Shown: positions 1 through 8,045, counted from the first letter of the stretch. The stretch: 64,000 nt of DNA from Bacteroidaceae bacterium (GCA_017447625.1 JAFSNB010000002.1:1-64000); one strand, 5' to 3'. Numbers and translations are program-made. Notes: generated from the sequence alone by a model not told the origin.

Positions 1-55
1 AGAGACGGAAACATCGCCTCCTGAGCTAACGTTATTTGATTGAGGGGGCTTACTT

Positions 56-99
56 TTTCAAAAATAAGTCCGCAATGCCTGTTTATCGGCACTGCGGAC
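56..99 (-). terminator. Intrinsic terminator of the polyphosphate/carbohydrate-binding operon
   Basis: On the minus strand a 12-bp stem (GTCCGCAGTGCC with GGCATTGCGGAC, one mismatch, 8-base loop; plus coordinates 68-99) is followed at once by a T-rich run (TTATTTTTG). It lies downstream of the last minus-strand gene, which ends at 290, so it probably ends that operon. Confidence 0.7.
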
Positions 100-161
100 A
101 CCTGATTTGTCGCTGTTCAACTTTTAGCGGACAGCAATATAACTTTTTAACTCTTTAACCT

Positions 162-279
162 CCAAAAAACATCACCAAATTATACAAAACATCACCAAAA
201 CATCACCCTTAACATCACCGTGCAATTTGTTTATTTGCAGTGTGTTATGTCAAAAAGTGATGTTGGTGATGTTTTTTGG
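162..279. repeat. Iteron-like CATCACC array bounded by a perfect 17-bp inverted repeat
   Basis: CCAAAAAACATCACCAA (162-178) and its exact reverse complement (263-279) enclose further copies of the core CATCACC near 190, 201 and 213, plus an inverted GTGATGT at 258. No gene covers the tract. Such closely spaced short direct repeats between inverted repeats resemble replication or regulatory iterons, but no replication gene is visible here. Bases 1-55 and 100-161 show nothing else recognisable. Confidence 0.6.
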
Positions 280-289
280 GGGAGAATTA

Positions 290-1615
290 TCAGAAGGTGG
301 GTGTCGGGGTTACGATGCCTCCGTTGTTGATGTAGCTGGAGGCGCTGTCGAGTTTGATTCCCTGACTCTTGTCGCCGTTTGTAGTGGCGCTAAGCGTGCC
401 GCCGTTAGCAATGAGAGAACCGGCGCGTACGGCACGTGAATACTTGCCGTTGGCGTTGGAGGTTACGGTGCCGCCGTCAATGGTCAGAGTGTATTCGCAC
501 TTGATGCCGGTGGAGCGGATTTTCTCGTCGTCGTCATCCTTGTAGCCTTCGCCGTTTACATCCACGGTTACGGTCATGGTCTCGTTCTCCTCGCTGATGG
601 TCATATTGCCGTCGCAGGCGATGCCCTTGGCGTCGGTGGCTGTGGTGCCGACCTCTACATATATATATCCGCCGTTGAGGTACATATTGGCAACGGTGGA
701 GTCGGCGCGGATGCCTTTGGTGTCGGGTTCCGTCATCTTCACGTTGATTGAGCCGCCGTTCATGATGAAGCTGCCGTTCATGGCTTCGTCGGAGTTCTCG
801 GCTGTCTCCATCTGCAGACCGTCGGCGTCCTGGCCGCTGATATTTACGGAGCCGCCGTTCATCTGGAACCATTCGCCGCAGTGGATACCGTCGGCCACAG
901 CCTTAGTGACGTTGATTATGCCGGTGCTCTTCTTCAGGAAGAGGTACTCCTTTGTGCGCAGACCGTGGTTGGTGTTACCGGCGATGTTGAGTGTGCCGCC
1001 GCCGGCGATTTCCAGATGTCCCTGACAGTTGAAGGCCGCTTTCTGTGTGCCGTTCGGAGCGTCAGTCAGGGTGTTGGTGGTGCCGTCGATCAGAAAGAGG
1101 TCGATGCGCTTGCCGCACCGGATGTCTATGGCTGCGCCTGTGGTGGATGTCAGCGACAGACCGTTCAGGTGGAACTTGGTCTTGTATTCGCCGTTGTACG
1201 TGAAACTGCCGTCGGAGCTTGCGCCCTGAAGTATGAACTCCTGCTCTGTGGCGGTGTTGGCGTTGGTGATTACTACGTTTCCGCCGTTCACTTGTGCCGT
1301 AACGCCTTCAACGTTCTCGGGGATATCCACGGTGGCTGAGGCTCCTTCCCAGGTGATGGTCACGGGGTTCACTATGGTGATGCTGTCTATCTCTGCGGTG
1401 GAGTATTCGTCGCCGCCGATGATGATGGTGCTGCCGCTCACGGTGTAGGGCATCGAGGCGGCATCGGTGATGGCATAGCGGGTGCTCTCAAGCCCCTGCC
1501 ACACACGAATCCATTGTGCTTGGGCACCAAGGCTGAAGACCGTGAGCAGGAGACCTGAAATCAGAACCTTGAACCATGAATCCTGAACCCTGAAACTAAA
1601 GTATTGTCTTTTCAT
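290..1615 (-). CDS. Secreted carbohydrate-binding beta-helix protein (Cthe_2159 / DUF4353 type)
   Basis: Secreted protein of about 441 residues. After a signal peptide ending near GAQAQ it consists of repeated short strands rich in Gly-Gly and Asn, as in the right-handed beta-helix of the Cthe_2159 carbohydrate-binding family (known to bind acidic polysaccharides in Clostridium). No catalytic motif is evident, so a binding role is inferred. The ATG at 1615 is preferred to the one at 1639 because the longer form would overlap the upstream gene and this one begins a regular signal peptide (MKRQYFSF). The signal peptide carries a 14-residue insert coded by a period-7 repeat. It is the last gene of a minus-strand operon led by a VTC polymerase. 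Confidence 0.8.
   Translation of the reverse strand: MKRQYFSFRVQDSWFKVLISGLLLTVFSLGAQAQWIRVWQGLESTRYAITDAASMPYTVSGSTIIIGGDEYSTAEIDSITIVNPVTITWEGASATVDIPENVEGVTAQVNGGNVVITNANTATEQEFILQGASSDGSFTYNGEYKTKFHLNGLSLTSTTGAAIDIRCGKRIDLFLIDGTTNTLTDAPNGTQKAAFNCQGHLEIAGGGTLNIAGNTNHGLRTKEYLFLKKSTGIINVTKAVADGIHCGEWFQMNGGSVNISGQDADGLQMETAENSDEAMNGSFIMNGGSINVKMTEPDTKGIRADSTVANMYLNGGYIYVEVGTTATDAKGIACDGNMTISEENETMTVTVDVNGEGYKDDDDEKIRSTGIKCEYTLTIDGGTVTSNANGKYSRAVRAGSLIANGGTLSATTNGDKSQGIKLDSASSYINNGGIVTPTPTF
1554..1595. repeat. Six-unit period-7 repeat inside a signal peptide
   Basis: Six heptamers of the form CCTGAAA, TCAGAAC, CTTGAAC, CATGAAT, CCTGAAC, CCTGAAA run without a gap. They encode 14 residues of the signal-peptide front of the beta-helix protein and keep the frame. 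Confidence 0.8.
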
Positions 1616-1628
1616 AATGGTCTGTGTT

Positions 1629-2081
1629 TTATTTCGCAATCTTCAGAGTATTGTTCCCTTGTTTCACGATGTAGATGCCGTGGGGCAGCGATGAGAGGTT
1701 CACCGAGGTGCGGGGGCTGGTGGTGTAGAGGTTACGTACCAAAGCACCTGAGGCGTTGTAGATCTGAATAGTGCCGGAGCCGTTGGCCACCAGCTGTCCG
1801 TTCTCGTATGCCAAGGGGCGCGAAGCTCCTGTGCGGCTGATGGCGGTGGCTGAATCTGAGAAGTAGAGGCGGTTGAGGTCGTTGAGCGCAAACGAGCTTT
1901 CGCTGCCGTCGGTGTTCGTCACCACCATGTCGTCGCCGACGAAGGTGATTCTCTTCAGTTGGCGCAGAGCAAAGCTCTTCTCTATGCTGCCGGAAGAGAC
2001 AGTCAGATAGTTGTAGGAGTCGGCCAGCGCCAGAGTTGCGGAGGCGACTGTGAGCGCAAGGCTCATGATGATTCTTTTCAT
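1629..2081 (-). CDS. Small secreted protein with C-terminal sorting-like domain
   Basis: 150 residues: a signal peptide (MKRIIMSLALTVASATLALA), a central part with LKRITFVGDDMVVT and a second, similar LNRLYFSDS motif, then a C-terminal domain (IQIYNASGALVRNL ... LPHGIYIVKQGNNTLKIAK). This end resembles the type A C-terminal sorting domains of Bacteroidota secreted proteins. No enzymatic motif is seen. It lies 23 bases after the outer-membrane gene and 13 bases before the beta-helix gene in the same operon. It may be a surface-displayed partner, which is inference. Confidence 0.65.
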   Translation of the reverse strand: MKRIIMSLALTVASATLALADSYNYLTVSSGSIEKSFALRQLKRITFVGDDMVVTNTDGSESSFALNDLNRLYFSDSATAISRTGASRPLAYENGQLVANGSGTIQIYNASGALVRNLYTTSPRTSVNLSSLPHGIYIVKQGNNTLKIAK

Positions 2082-2104
2082 GTTGAGAGTGTTTGTCTTG
2101 TGTT

Positions 2105-3091
2105 TCAGAATTTGAATTTGTACCCGATGCTGATGGCGTGGATGTTCTCGTTGCCGTCGTCATCGTTCTCGTGATTGAACACATAACCGGCGCTCAGCTT
2201 ATGCTGACCGCTTATGGCGTATTCTATGCCGGCAGAGGCGCGCACCTTATCTATCTTGAAGCGGCCTGCGAGGTCGTTGAACAATTCGACATAGACAAAT
2301 GGAGTCAAGGCCCACCCCTTCTTATCAAGCTCCAGCGTGAGGCGCGAGCGCAGCGTGTGCAGCGTCTTGCTGTTCTTGACTTTGGTGGTGTCTAAGACCT
2401 CGGGGTCGTAGGTCTCTACGTCGTCATATTCGCCGGTGAACTCCAGCGGGTAGCCTTCATAGACGGGGTCGCGGTATTTGGTAGTCACCTTGGTGCGCGT
2501 GCGGTTAACCTCTTTTGAGGGGTTCATGGACAACTGGTAGCGTTCGCGCAAGGTGAGGCGCAGGATTTTCCAGAACTTGTTGGTGTAGGCGACATCTACG
2601 TTGATGCGGTGCTTGGGGCGCCAGTGGGCATCTGTGACGCGGGTGTAGCGCTTGTCGTTATAGCCTCTGTAGGTGTAGTCCTTGCCGTCAACGGAGTATG
2701 TGGGAGCTCCCATAAAGTTGGGGAAGTCGGTGTTGCTGCTTTCTCCTACGGCCCTATACTTGTATTCGTATTCGGTCTTGTGAGCTGTTTCCTGAGAATA
2801 ATGTTTCATGAGGAAGGTATAGCCGACACCAAGTTTCCAATGTTTGGAGGCTTTCCAGCTTAGGCCCAGACCTATATCAAAGCGGCTGGCTTCCTTGAAC
2901 CAATCGTCGGTGCGGAAACCGGCATCGAGGCCCAGCGAGAGGTCATAGGGAAAAAGCTTCGTGAGGCCCACTTCCGTCCAGACAGCTCCCGTGGTCTTGC
3001 CTGCATCCTCGGAGACATAGTCGGTCTGTGCCACAGCCGGTCCGCACACGGCGGCCAGCAAGAGCGCGATTATAACCTTATGGCAATTCAT
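2105..3091 (-). CDS. DUF2490-like outer-membrane beta-barrel protein
   Basis: 328 residues with a signal peptide cut near AVAQ, alternating amphipathic strands rich in aromatic residues throughout, and a C-terminal end YKFKF of the type that marks outer-membrane barrels. The pattern (ASRFDIGLGLSWKASKHWKLGVGYTFL, then later strands ending in an aromatic residue) fits the DUF2490 family. It lies between the DUF4956 membrane gene and a small secreted-protein gene in one operon, so it could be the outer-membrane part of that system. Its function is not known. Confidence 0.7.
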   Translation of the reverse strand: MNCHKVIIALLLAAVCGPAVAQTDYVSEDAGKTTGAVWTEVGLTKLFPYDLSLGLDAGFRTDDWFKEASRFDIGLGLSWKASKHWKLGVGYTFLMKHYSQETAHKTEYEYKYRAVGESSNTDFPNFMGAPTYSVDGKDYTYRGYNDKRYTRVTDAHWRPKHRINVDVAYTNKFWKILRLTLRERYQLSMNPSKEVNRTRTKVTTKYRDPVYEGYPLEFTGEYDDVETYDPEVLDTTKVKNSKTLHTLRSRLTLELDKKGWALTPFVYVELFNDLAGRFKIDKVRASAGIEYAISGQHKLSAGYVFNHENDDDGNENIHAISIGYKFKF

Positions 3092-3146
3092 AAAAGCTCA
3101 ATCTATTTAATGGGTTAAGATTTTATATTTAAGGATTTATTAGGCT

Positions 3147-3203
3147 GCGCGACGTCCCCCCGCAGGTCTCCCCTCCCTTCACGGGAGGGGTTGGGGGTGG
3201 GTC
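3147..3203. repeat. G/C palindromic repeat, CCCCTCCC type
   Basis: Between the DUF4956 and DUF2490 genes: CCCCTCCC (3170-3177), loop TTCAC, GGGAGGGG (3183-3190), then TTGGGGGTGGGT. Nearly the same 33 bases lie inside rsgA at 5798-5830. The upstream part contains CTGCGCGACG and a C run, similar to the borders of other copies. Confidence 0.75.
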
Positions 3204-3212
3204 TGCATCCAA

Positions 3213-3926
3213 TCACATTTCCTTTGGCATACGGCCGTAGCGGGCGATGCTGTTGCCAACGTCCGAGGGGTCATTGTAGAAGATGCGAATCAGGGCGCAG
3301 TCCTTCAGGAAGTCCAGCATACCGATTTCGATGCGGGTAATCTTCACTCCCACACGCTTCTCCAAGTCTGCAATCAGCTCGGGGCGTTTCTCGGGGGTGA
3401 TGAGGCTCACGTTGTCGTACTTGATGATCTTCGAGCACTCCTGATGCAGCACCTTGCTGTTCTCGAACATCCAGGCCATCAGGATGAAGGCGAGGTTCAC
3501 GAACAGTATGGTGATGATGCCCACACCGTCCCAATAGTCAGCCTTCGGGTGGTAGTCGCCGCGTGCCAGAGCGTTGATGACACTCAGCGCAATGAGCATG
3601 AACAGATATGTCATCTCGCGGATAGGTACTGCCTCCGTGCGAAAACGCATGATGCCGAAGATGGCAAAGAGACCCATTGCGGCGCCGAGTGCCATTCCGC
3701 CTCCTTCCATGAGGCTCACGAGCAGGAAGATGCTCATGGACATCAGGATGAAGATGAACATGAAGTCGCGGCGCAGGCTGCGGGGATAATAGAATTTGTT
3801 GGCGATGAATGACACCACTCCGAGGTTGATAATGAAACGTATCACCAGCGATATAAACTGCTGGGGGTCGAACAGCGTCACGCCGAACATCTCGCCTAAC
3901 GCATAGTTAATTTGGTTAATGTCCAT
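3213..3926 (-). CDS. DUF4956 integral membrane protein
   Basis: 237 residues. The first 160 contain about four hydrophobic segments (near 22-45, 53-72, 76-96 and 105-155) with the family pattern GLFAIFGIMRFRTEAVPIREMTYLF. A cytoplasmic C-terminal domain of about 75 residues follows. DUF4956 genes are widely found next to VTC-domain polyphosphate polymerase genes, as here, where it is the second gene of the operon. In yeast VTC the polymerase is held in the membrane by its partner subunits; DUF4956 may do this here, which is inference. The start at 3926 gives a normal N-terminus (MDINQINYALGEMFG). Confidence 0.8.
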   Translation of the reverse strand: MDINQINYALGEMFGVTLFDPQQFISLVIRFIINLGVVSFIANKFYYPRSLRRDFMFIFILMSMSIFLLVSLMEGGGMALGAAMGLFAIFGIMRFRTEAVPIREMTYLFMLIALSVINALARGDYHPKADYWDGVGIITILFVNLAFILMAWMFENSKVLHQECSKIIKYDNVSLITPEKRPELIADLEKRVGVKITRIEIGMLDFLKDCALIRIFYNDPSDVGNSIARYGRMPKEM

Positions 3927-3936
3927 CGTATTGGGG

Positions 3937-4030
3937 AAGTTTAATGTTTAAAGTTTAAAGTTTAATGCAAATAGTTTCAAGTTTCAGGTTTAAGCGGCCT
4001 GCCCAATGTTCAATGGTCAATGGTCAATGG
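3937..4030. repeat. Period-7 repeat tracts between DUF4956 and VTC genes
   Basis: AAGTTTA/ATGTTTA units run from 3937 to about 3970. A second tract of TCAATGG units runs from about 4006 to 4030. The second tract contains the stop codon of the VTC gene and codes its last residues (FTIDH). Confidence 0.75.
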
Positions 4031-4808
4031 TGAAGTTGTATCCTGTGAGTTTGGATATGCTTACCAGTTTTGGCTTGAAGAGGTTGGTCTTCAGCTCACG
4101 GTTTGTCATCACAGAGCCGATGCAGTATTTGGAGAAGCCCGAAGGCTTGATGCGCACCTGGCGCAGGATGTCGAGTATGGGGGAGAAGACGTTGCCGTCG
4201 CGCTTCAGCTCTATGATTACCAGGTCGCCTGTTCCGGCATCCGTGTCGGTCTCGTAGTTGTGGAACGAGACGTTGAAGTCTATGGTCAGGCGCTCAGTCT
4301 TCCCGTAGTTCACCAGTGTGATACGCTGGAAACGGTTCTGCACGGTTTGTATTATGTCGTCGAACGTAGCGCCTGTGAGCTTGCTTATGAATTCGTTGCC
4401 GCCCGCTTCGACCAGCAGCTGTCTGTCGTGGTCGGGAACGGTGATGCGCTTCTTCTTAGTGCGCCCGTGGTTGTTCTTCGTCTTCACCTCAAGGAAAGTG
4501 AGGTCGCTGTCGAGATAGGTCCGCACGCGGATCTTCTGGCGGGGCGCCCGCCCGTTGTGGTGCTCCAAGAAGAAACGGTGCCAAGGCGTGTCCCAATAGA
4601 CCGTGCGGTAGTTCGCTATGCGGTTTCCGTCGATCTGCTGGGCGAAATATTTGCCTTGGGCCAGCTCGAGCATGGCAGCCAGTTTGGCCTTGCTGGTGAC
4701 GAACTTCGTGTCAGTTCGGTTCATCAGCTTTATTCCGCTCATCTCATCCAGTGAGATTGGCTCAAGTTGACTCAGCCAAGAGGCGATTATAGTGTCTGTT
4801 TGTGTCAT
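4017..4808 (-). CDS. VTC-domain polyphosphate polymerase
   Basis: 263 residues from the ATG at 4808; the upstream in-frame codons to 4859 lie in an A/T-rich promoter region and are unlikely to be coding. The VTC catalytic tunnel residues are visible: LMNRTDTKFV (28-37), YWDTP (71-75), RQKIRVRTY (90-98), FLEVKTK (105-111) and, near the end, VIIELKRDG. The fold is that of triphosphate tunnel enzymes, which make polyphosphate from ATP in yeast VTC4. No SPX or membrane domain is present; the following DUF4956 gene may supply the membrane part. The last residues are coded by a period-7 repeat, so the natural C-terminus has been rewritten. Confidence 0.85.
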   Translation of the reverse strand: MTQTDTIIASWLSQLEPISLDEMSGIKLMNRTDTKFVTSKAKLAAMLELAQGKYFAQQIDGNRIANYRTVYWDTPWHRFFLEHHNGRAPRQKIRVRTYLDSDLTFLEVKTKNNHGRTKKKRITVPDHDRQLLVEAGGNEFISKLTGATFDDIIQTVQNRFQRITLVNYGKTERLTIDFNVSFHNYETDTDAGTGDLVIIELKRDGNVFSPILDILRQVRIKPSGFSKYCIGSVMTNRELKTNLFKPKLVSISKLTGYNFTIDH

Positions 4809-4827
4809 AAAAGCACCAAAAACGGCA

Positions 4828-4860
4828 CAAATGTAATTCTTTTTATAGTAAAATCGCAAA
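4828..4860 (-). promoter_or_regulatory. Promoter of the VTC operon
   Basis: On the minus strand TACATTTG (4828-4835) matches the Bacteroidota -7 element TAnnTTTG, with TTTG (4857-4860) 21 bases further upstream. It is back to back with the frr promoter. Confidence 0.6.
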
Positions 4861-4864
4861 AAAA

Positions 4865-4895
4865 TTGGTTAAATTAAAGAAAAGACATACTTTTG
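4865..4895 (+). promoter_or_regulatory. Promoter of frr
   Basis: TTGG (4865-4868), 19 bases, then TACTTTTG (4888-4895), matching the Bacteroidota -33/-7 pattern. The start codon of frr follows 54 bases later. Confidence 0.7.
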
Positions 4896-4949
4896 CCACC
4901 AAGAAACCGTGTTTTTGCACCTTTTAATAACATTTAGAACTCAAATACT

Positions 4950-5510
4950 ATGCCAGAAGTTAAGACTTTTCTCGCCTCTGCCGAAGAAAGAATGGAAGAG
5001 GCCGTAATGTACCTCGAAGAGGCTCTCTCGCACATCCGTGCAGGTAAGGCAAACATCAAACTGCTCGACGGAATCCGAGTGAATAACTACGGAGCGCTTG
5101 TGCCCATCAACCAGTGTGCAGCCGTAACCACCCCCGATGCACGCACTATTGCCATCAAGCCCTGGGACAAGTCCCTGTTCAAGGCCATCGAGAAGGCAAT
5201 CATTGACAGCCCGCTCGGAATTATGCCCGAGAACAACGGCGAAATCATCCGCATCGGCATCCCGCCACTCACCGAAGAGCGCCGCAAGCAACTGGCCAAA
5301 CAGTGCGGTCAGGAGGCTGAACAGGCCAAGGTGAGCATCCGCAACGCCCGTCGTGACACCATAGAAAAGCTGAAGAAAGCCATCAAGGACGGCCTCTCAG
5401 AAGATATGGAGAAGGACGGTGAGGCTGACCTGCAGAAGATGCACGACAAGTACATCAAGCAGATCGAAGCCCTCTTCGATGCCAAGGAGAAGGAAATTAT
5501 GACAGTTTAA
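4950..5510 (+). CDS. frr: Ribosome recycling factor
   Basis: 186 residues, the normal length. RRF acts with EF-G to split the post-termination ribosome. The family blocks are present: [63 protein letters not shown] and the long C-terminal helix [17 protein letters not shown]. It has its own promoter, divergent from the VTC operon. A clean core gene. Confidence 0.98.
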   Translation: MPEVKTFLASAEERMEEAVMYLEEALSHIRAGKANIKLLDGIRVNNYGALVPINQCAAVTTPDARTIAIKPWDKSLFKAIEKAIIDSPLGIMPENNGEIIRIGIPPLTEERRKQLAKQCGQEAEQAKVSIRNARRDTIEKLKKAIKDGLSEDMEKDGEADLQKMHDKYIKQIEALFDAKEKEIMTV

Positions 5511-5646
5511 ATCAATGCTGATTTCAATGCATAATTTTTAATTCATAATGCATAATAGCCTGCGGGATGTGGCCATAATTAAGAATTGTGAATCCTTCCA
5601 AGCGTAGCCATAATTATGAATTATGAATTCTGCATTATGAATTAAT
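5511..5646. repeat. Period-7 A/T repeat region between frr and rsgA
   Basis: Units of the type AATTCATAATGCATAAT and AATTATGAATTATG fill 5525-5646 on both sides of a short unique part. The tract ends within a few bases of the rsgA start codon, so it forms most of the leader. Confidence 0.75.
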
Positions 5647-6594
5647 ATGAGGGGGCTAGTCATCAAGAACACAGGAAGCTGGTACGACGTCCGAACGGAC
5701 GACGGCCAGCTTTTTGCCTGTAAGGTGAAGGGCAACTTCCGTCTGCGCGGCATCCGCAGCACCAACCCCGTCGCCGTCGGTGACTGGGTGGAAATAACCC
5801 CTCCCTCCACGGGAGGGGAAGGGGGTGGGTCTTTTATCACCGAAATCCACGACCGCCGCAATTACATCATACGTCGCGCCTCGAACCTCTCTAAGCAGAG
5901 CCATATCATTGCCGCAAACGTTGACCTCGCCTGCCTCATTGTCACCATAGCCCACCCGGAGACATCCACCACCTTCATAGACCGTTTCCTCGCTTCAGCC
6001 GAGGCATACCGCGTCCCCGTCGCCATCATTTTCAATAAGATAGACCTTTATGACGAGGACGAGCGCCGCTATCTCGATGCCGTGATGAACCTCTACCGCT
6101 ATCTTGACTACCCCTGTTTCGCCGTCTCTGCCGAAACTGGCGAGGGCATAGAGGAGATGTTTTCTTTCCTTCAGGGCAAGACCTCCCTTTTCAGTGGCAA
6201 CAGCGGCGTCGGCAAGAGCACCCTCCTGAACCGTCTTGTCCCGGAGGCACGCGCCAAGACTGCCGCCCTCAGCGAAGCCCACGACCAGGGCCTCCACACC
6301 ACCACCTTCTCCGAGATGTTCGAAATAAGGGGAGCGGGGAGAGGGTCCTACATCATCGACACTCCCGGCATCCGTGGCTTTGGCACCTTCGATTTTGAGC
6401 GCGCCGAAGTCTCTCATTACTTCCGCGAGATATTCCGTTTTAGTCAGGACTGCCGTTTCGGCAACTGCACACACACCCACGAGCCCGGCTGTGCCGTTCT
6501 CAAAGCCTTGGAAAATCACGAAATCGCCGAAAGCCGCTACCAGTCCTACCTATCCATCCTCGAAGACAAGGATGAAGACCGCTACCGCCACTAA
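5647..6594 (+). CDS. rsgA: Small ribosomal subunit biogenesis GTPase RsgA
   Basis: 315 residues. A circularly permuted GTPase that helps mature the 30S subunit. An N-terminal OB fold (1-80) is followed by the G motifs in permuted order: [14 protein letters not shown]-loop GNSGVGKS (184-191) and DTPGIRG. The zinc site has Cys-X4-Cys-X-His-X5-Cys spacing ([14 protein letters not shown]). In the OB fold, after WVEI, the loop [12 protein letters not shown] is coded by a G/C palindromic repeat also found at 3170; most RsgA proteins have a different short loop there. It probably still works because the insert is a surface loop. Confidence 0.96.
   Translation: MRGLVIKNTGSWYDVRTDDGQLFACKVKGNFRLRGIRSTNPVAVGDWVEITPPSTGGEGGGSFITEIHDRRNYIIRRASNLSKQSHIIAANVDLACLIVTIAHPETSTTFIDRFLASAEAYRVPVAIIFNKIDLYDEDERRYLDAVMNLYRYLDYPCFAVSAETGEGIEEMFSFLQGKTSLFSGNSGVGKSTLLNRLVPEARAKTAALSEAHDQGLHTTTFSEMFEIRGAGRGSYIIDTPGIRGFGTFDFERAEVSHYFREIFRFSQDCRFGNCTHTHEPGCAVLKALENHEIAESRYQSYLSILEDKDEDRYRH
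5798..5830. repeat. G/C palindromic repeat inside the rsgA coding sequence
   Basis: CCCCTCCC, loop TCCAC, GGGAGGGG, then AAGGGGGTGGGT. It differs from the intergenic copy at 3170-3202 by only a few bases and is read as Pro/Gly/Ser-rich residues in RsgA. Confidence 0.8.
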
Positions 6595-6706
6595 AACTGT
6601 ACCAGTTTATTTACAGTTGACGAGTTGATAGTTGACGAGCTTCGGGGCAGGACATACGTCTCTTAACTTCCTTAACTTCTTTAACTTCCCAACTTGCATT
6701 GGGGGC

Positions 6707-6995
6707 CTATTTTAGGCAGAGGCGGAAACCGTAGATGAAATCGCGGGAATTGGGATAGCTGGAAGTACGGAACGTGACTTCGTGGAACGAGGATGCGTGT
6801 GTCCAGTCGCCTCCGCGCAGCACATGCTCCGTGCCGGATGCGGGACCTGTCGGGTTAGTAACATCGCTGCTGCCGTAGGAACCCATCCAGTCAGCAACCC
6901 ACTCCACGAGGTTACCGCTCATGTCATAAAGTCCGAGCTCATTTGCCTTCAGGCTCGCTACAGGCTGCGAGGATTCAATATCGCTCCACACGTAC
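6707..6995 (-). pseudogene. SUMF1 / formylglycine-generating-enzyme-like domain, C-terminal fragment
   Basis: About 95 residues match the C-terminal part of SUMF1-type C-lectin folds: NELGLYDMSGNLVEWVADW, then NPTGPASGT, VLRGGDW and the end GFRLCLK. The family needs 200 or more residues, and the front part is absent. The reading frame continues upstream to an ATG at 7066, but those residues (MFADTSEDVDEVKS...) come from an inverted-repeat element, not from the domain. The gene therefore seems to have lost its 5' part where the element begins. Confidence 0.75.
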
Positions 6996-7218
6996 CATGA
7001 ATTTAATATACAAAAAGAAAACGTGGACTTCACTTCGTCTACGTCTTCTGAGGTATCGGCAAACACCTAAACAACCTTAACGAGTAAAAGCCCACACCAT
7101 CGACGTGAGCATCCTAGCCTTTACTCTTGGTTGTTTTCTTTAATTTTTGCCGAAATTTCAGAAGACAAGAATCTAAGCGGACGCTTCAGTCTGTATGTCT
7201 AATATAAATTTAATTCAT
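6993..7218. repeat. Long imperfect inverted repeat (MITE-like or structured RNA)
   Basis: The left arm at about 7042-7090 (TCTTCTGA...TCGGCAAA...AACAACC...GAGTAAA) pairs with the right arm at 7119-7168, leaving a loop of about 28 bases. The pairing weakens further out, but similar A/T-rich ends (ATGAATTTAATATA near 6996 and its approximate complement near 7200-7216) suggest a palindromic unit of about 220 bases. It touches the broken end of the SUMF1 fragment. Bases 6595-6706 hold only period-7 and period-9 repeats, and 7219-7274 only GTTTAA-type repeats. Confidence 0.55.
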
Positions 7219-7274
7219 TGGCTCTAAAGAGGTTTAAAAGTTTAAGATGTTTAATAGTTTAAAATAGTTTAAGT

Positions 7275-7649
7275 TTATACGGCCACGCCAGTGCGCATGA
7301 CCTCACGATAGATAGGCGAGTCTTCGCCACTTTCTAAAAGAATAGGCTCAAGATAGCAACTCACAGAATCGGTAGCACGGCCAAGAGATACTGACGTATC
7401 CCACCACTTGTCATGGTCAACTTTTGGAACAATAACAGCTACGTCAATATCGCTCCATTCGTTAGGGCAATCCTTGGCATAAGATCCGAACATCATGACC
7501 TTCATTGCTGGGTCGAAACGCGGAGCGATGATTTCTTTGTAGCGGCGCACCAGCTCCAGGGCAAACTCCTTTGGTAGGATGCCCTGCACCGTATCGGGGG
7601 TGAAGTTCACCGGGTCGATAACTTTGCCTTTAGTCTTTCGAGTATCCAT
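7275..7649 (-). CDS. MNT-type minimal nucleotidyltransferase (probable antitoxin)
   Basis: 124 residues. The nucleotidyltransferase signature G-S-X10-D-X-D is exact: G55-S56, D67 and D69 (FGSYAKD...SDIDVAV). Proteins of this size next to a HEPN gene are known MntA-type antitoxins that add AMP to the HEPN partner. The gene begins inside the last 43 bases of the HEPN gene, so the two are translationally coupled. Its N-terminal 30 residues (VIDPVNFTPDTVQGILPKEFA) are an extension before the core fold. Substrate and partner are inferred from family and context. Confidence 0.85.
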   Translation of the reverse strand: MDTRKTKGKVIDPVNFTPDTVQGILPKEFALELVRRYKEIIAPRFDPAMKVMMFGSYAKDCPNEWSDIDVAVIVPKVDHDKWWDTSVSLGRATDSVSCYLEPILLESGEDSPIYREVMRTGVAV

Positions 7650-8020
7650 GCGTGCATTTGTTTGGTTTGGTCTAATATTGCACCTGTATTCTCACGGTTG
7701 AGGGTACGGGCCACTTCATATTTATATTCCTGATATCGGGCTTCGATATTTAAACGTTTGATGCCTTCAAGGAAGTCTTTCTGCTCTTCACTCATTTTCG
7801 TGTAAAGCCCACAACCTTTGGCTATACGCTCATGATCATGAAGATATGGCGGGTCGTCATCACGACATACACACCAATATGCCTTGAGTGTTTTCTCAAT
7901 GACTTGATGGCACATGAAACCAGTATAGAGCCAATGCCCCAACTTAAAGAGGTCTTCGGCCACAACCAAGTCCTCTGCCACAATACCGAGCCATTTTTCA
8001 GCTCTTTCTTTGTTTTCCAT
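7607..8020 (-). CDS. HEPN-domain protein (probable toxin of a HEPN/MNT pair)
   Basis: 137 residues, all helical, of the HEPN family: KWLGIVAEDLVVAEDLFKLGHWLYTGFMCHQVIEKTLKAYWCV and a second helical hairpin ending in ARYQEYKYEVARTLNRENTG. The usual RX4-6H ribonuclease motif is not evident: the ARYQEYK stretch lacks the His, and the nearest candidate, R-X7-H in RDDDPPYLH, has different spacing. It may therefore be a non-nuclease HEPN or use another site. It is the first gene of the pair and has its own strong promoter. Such pairs occur in mobile or accessory regions. Confidence 0.8.
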   Translation of the reverse strand: MENKERAEKWLGIVAEDLVVAEDLFKLGHWLYTGFMCHQVIEKTLKAYWCVCRDDDPPYLHDHERIAKGCGLYTKMSEEQKDFLEGIKRLNIEARYQEYKYEVARTLNRENTGAILDQTKQMHAWILERLKAKLSTR

Positions 8021-8045
8021 AATAACATTCTGTTATTTCTTGCCG

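Noticed and set aside
162-285. CRISPR array
   Set aside because: The repeats are only 7-11 bases, spaced irregularly and in both orientations; no cas gene is in the window.
227-439. 70-residue ORF across the CATCACC array and the end of the beta-helix gene
   Set aside because: It overlaps a well-supported gene in antisense and begins in repeat DNA.
6707-6995. SUMF1 fragment as the variable protein of a diversity-generating retroelement
   Set aside because: Codons at the would-be variable sites end in A, G, T and C, not as expected from AAY mutation, and no reverse transcriptase or template repeat is present in the window.
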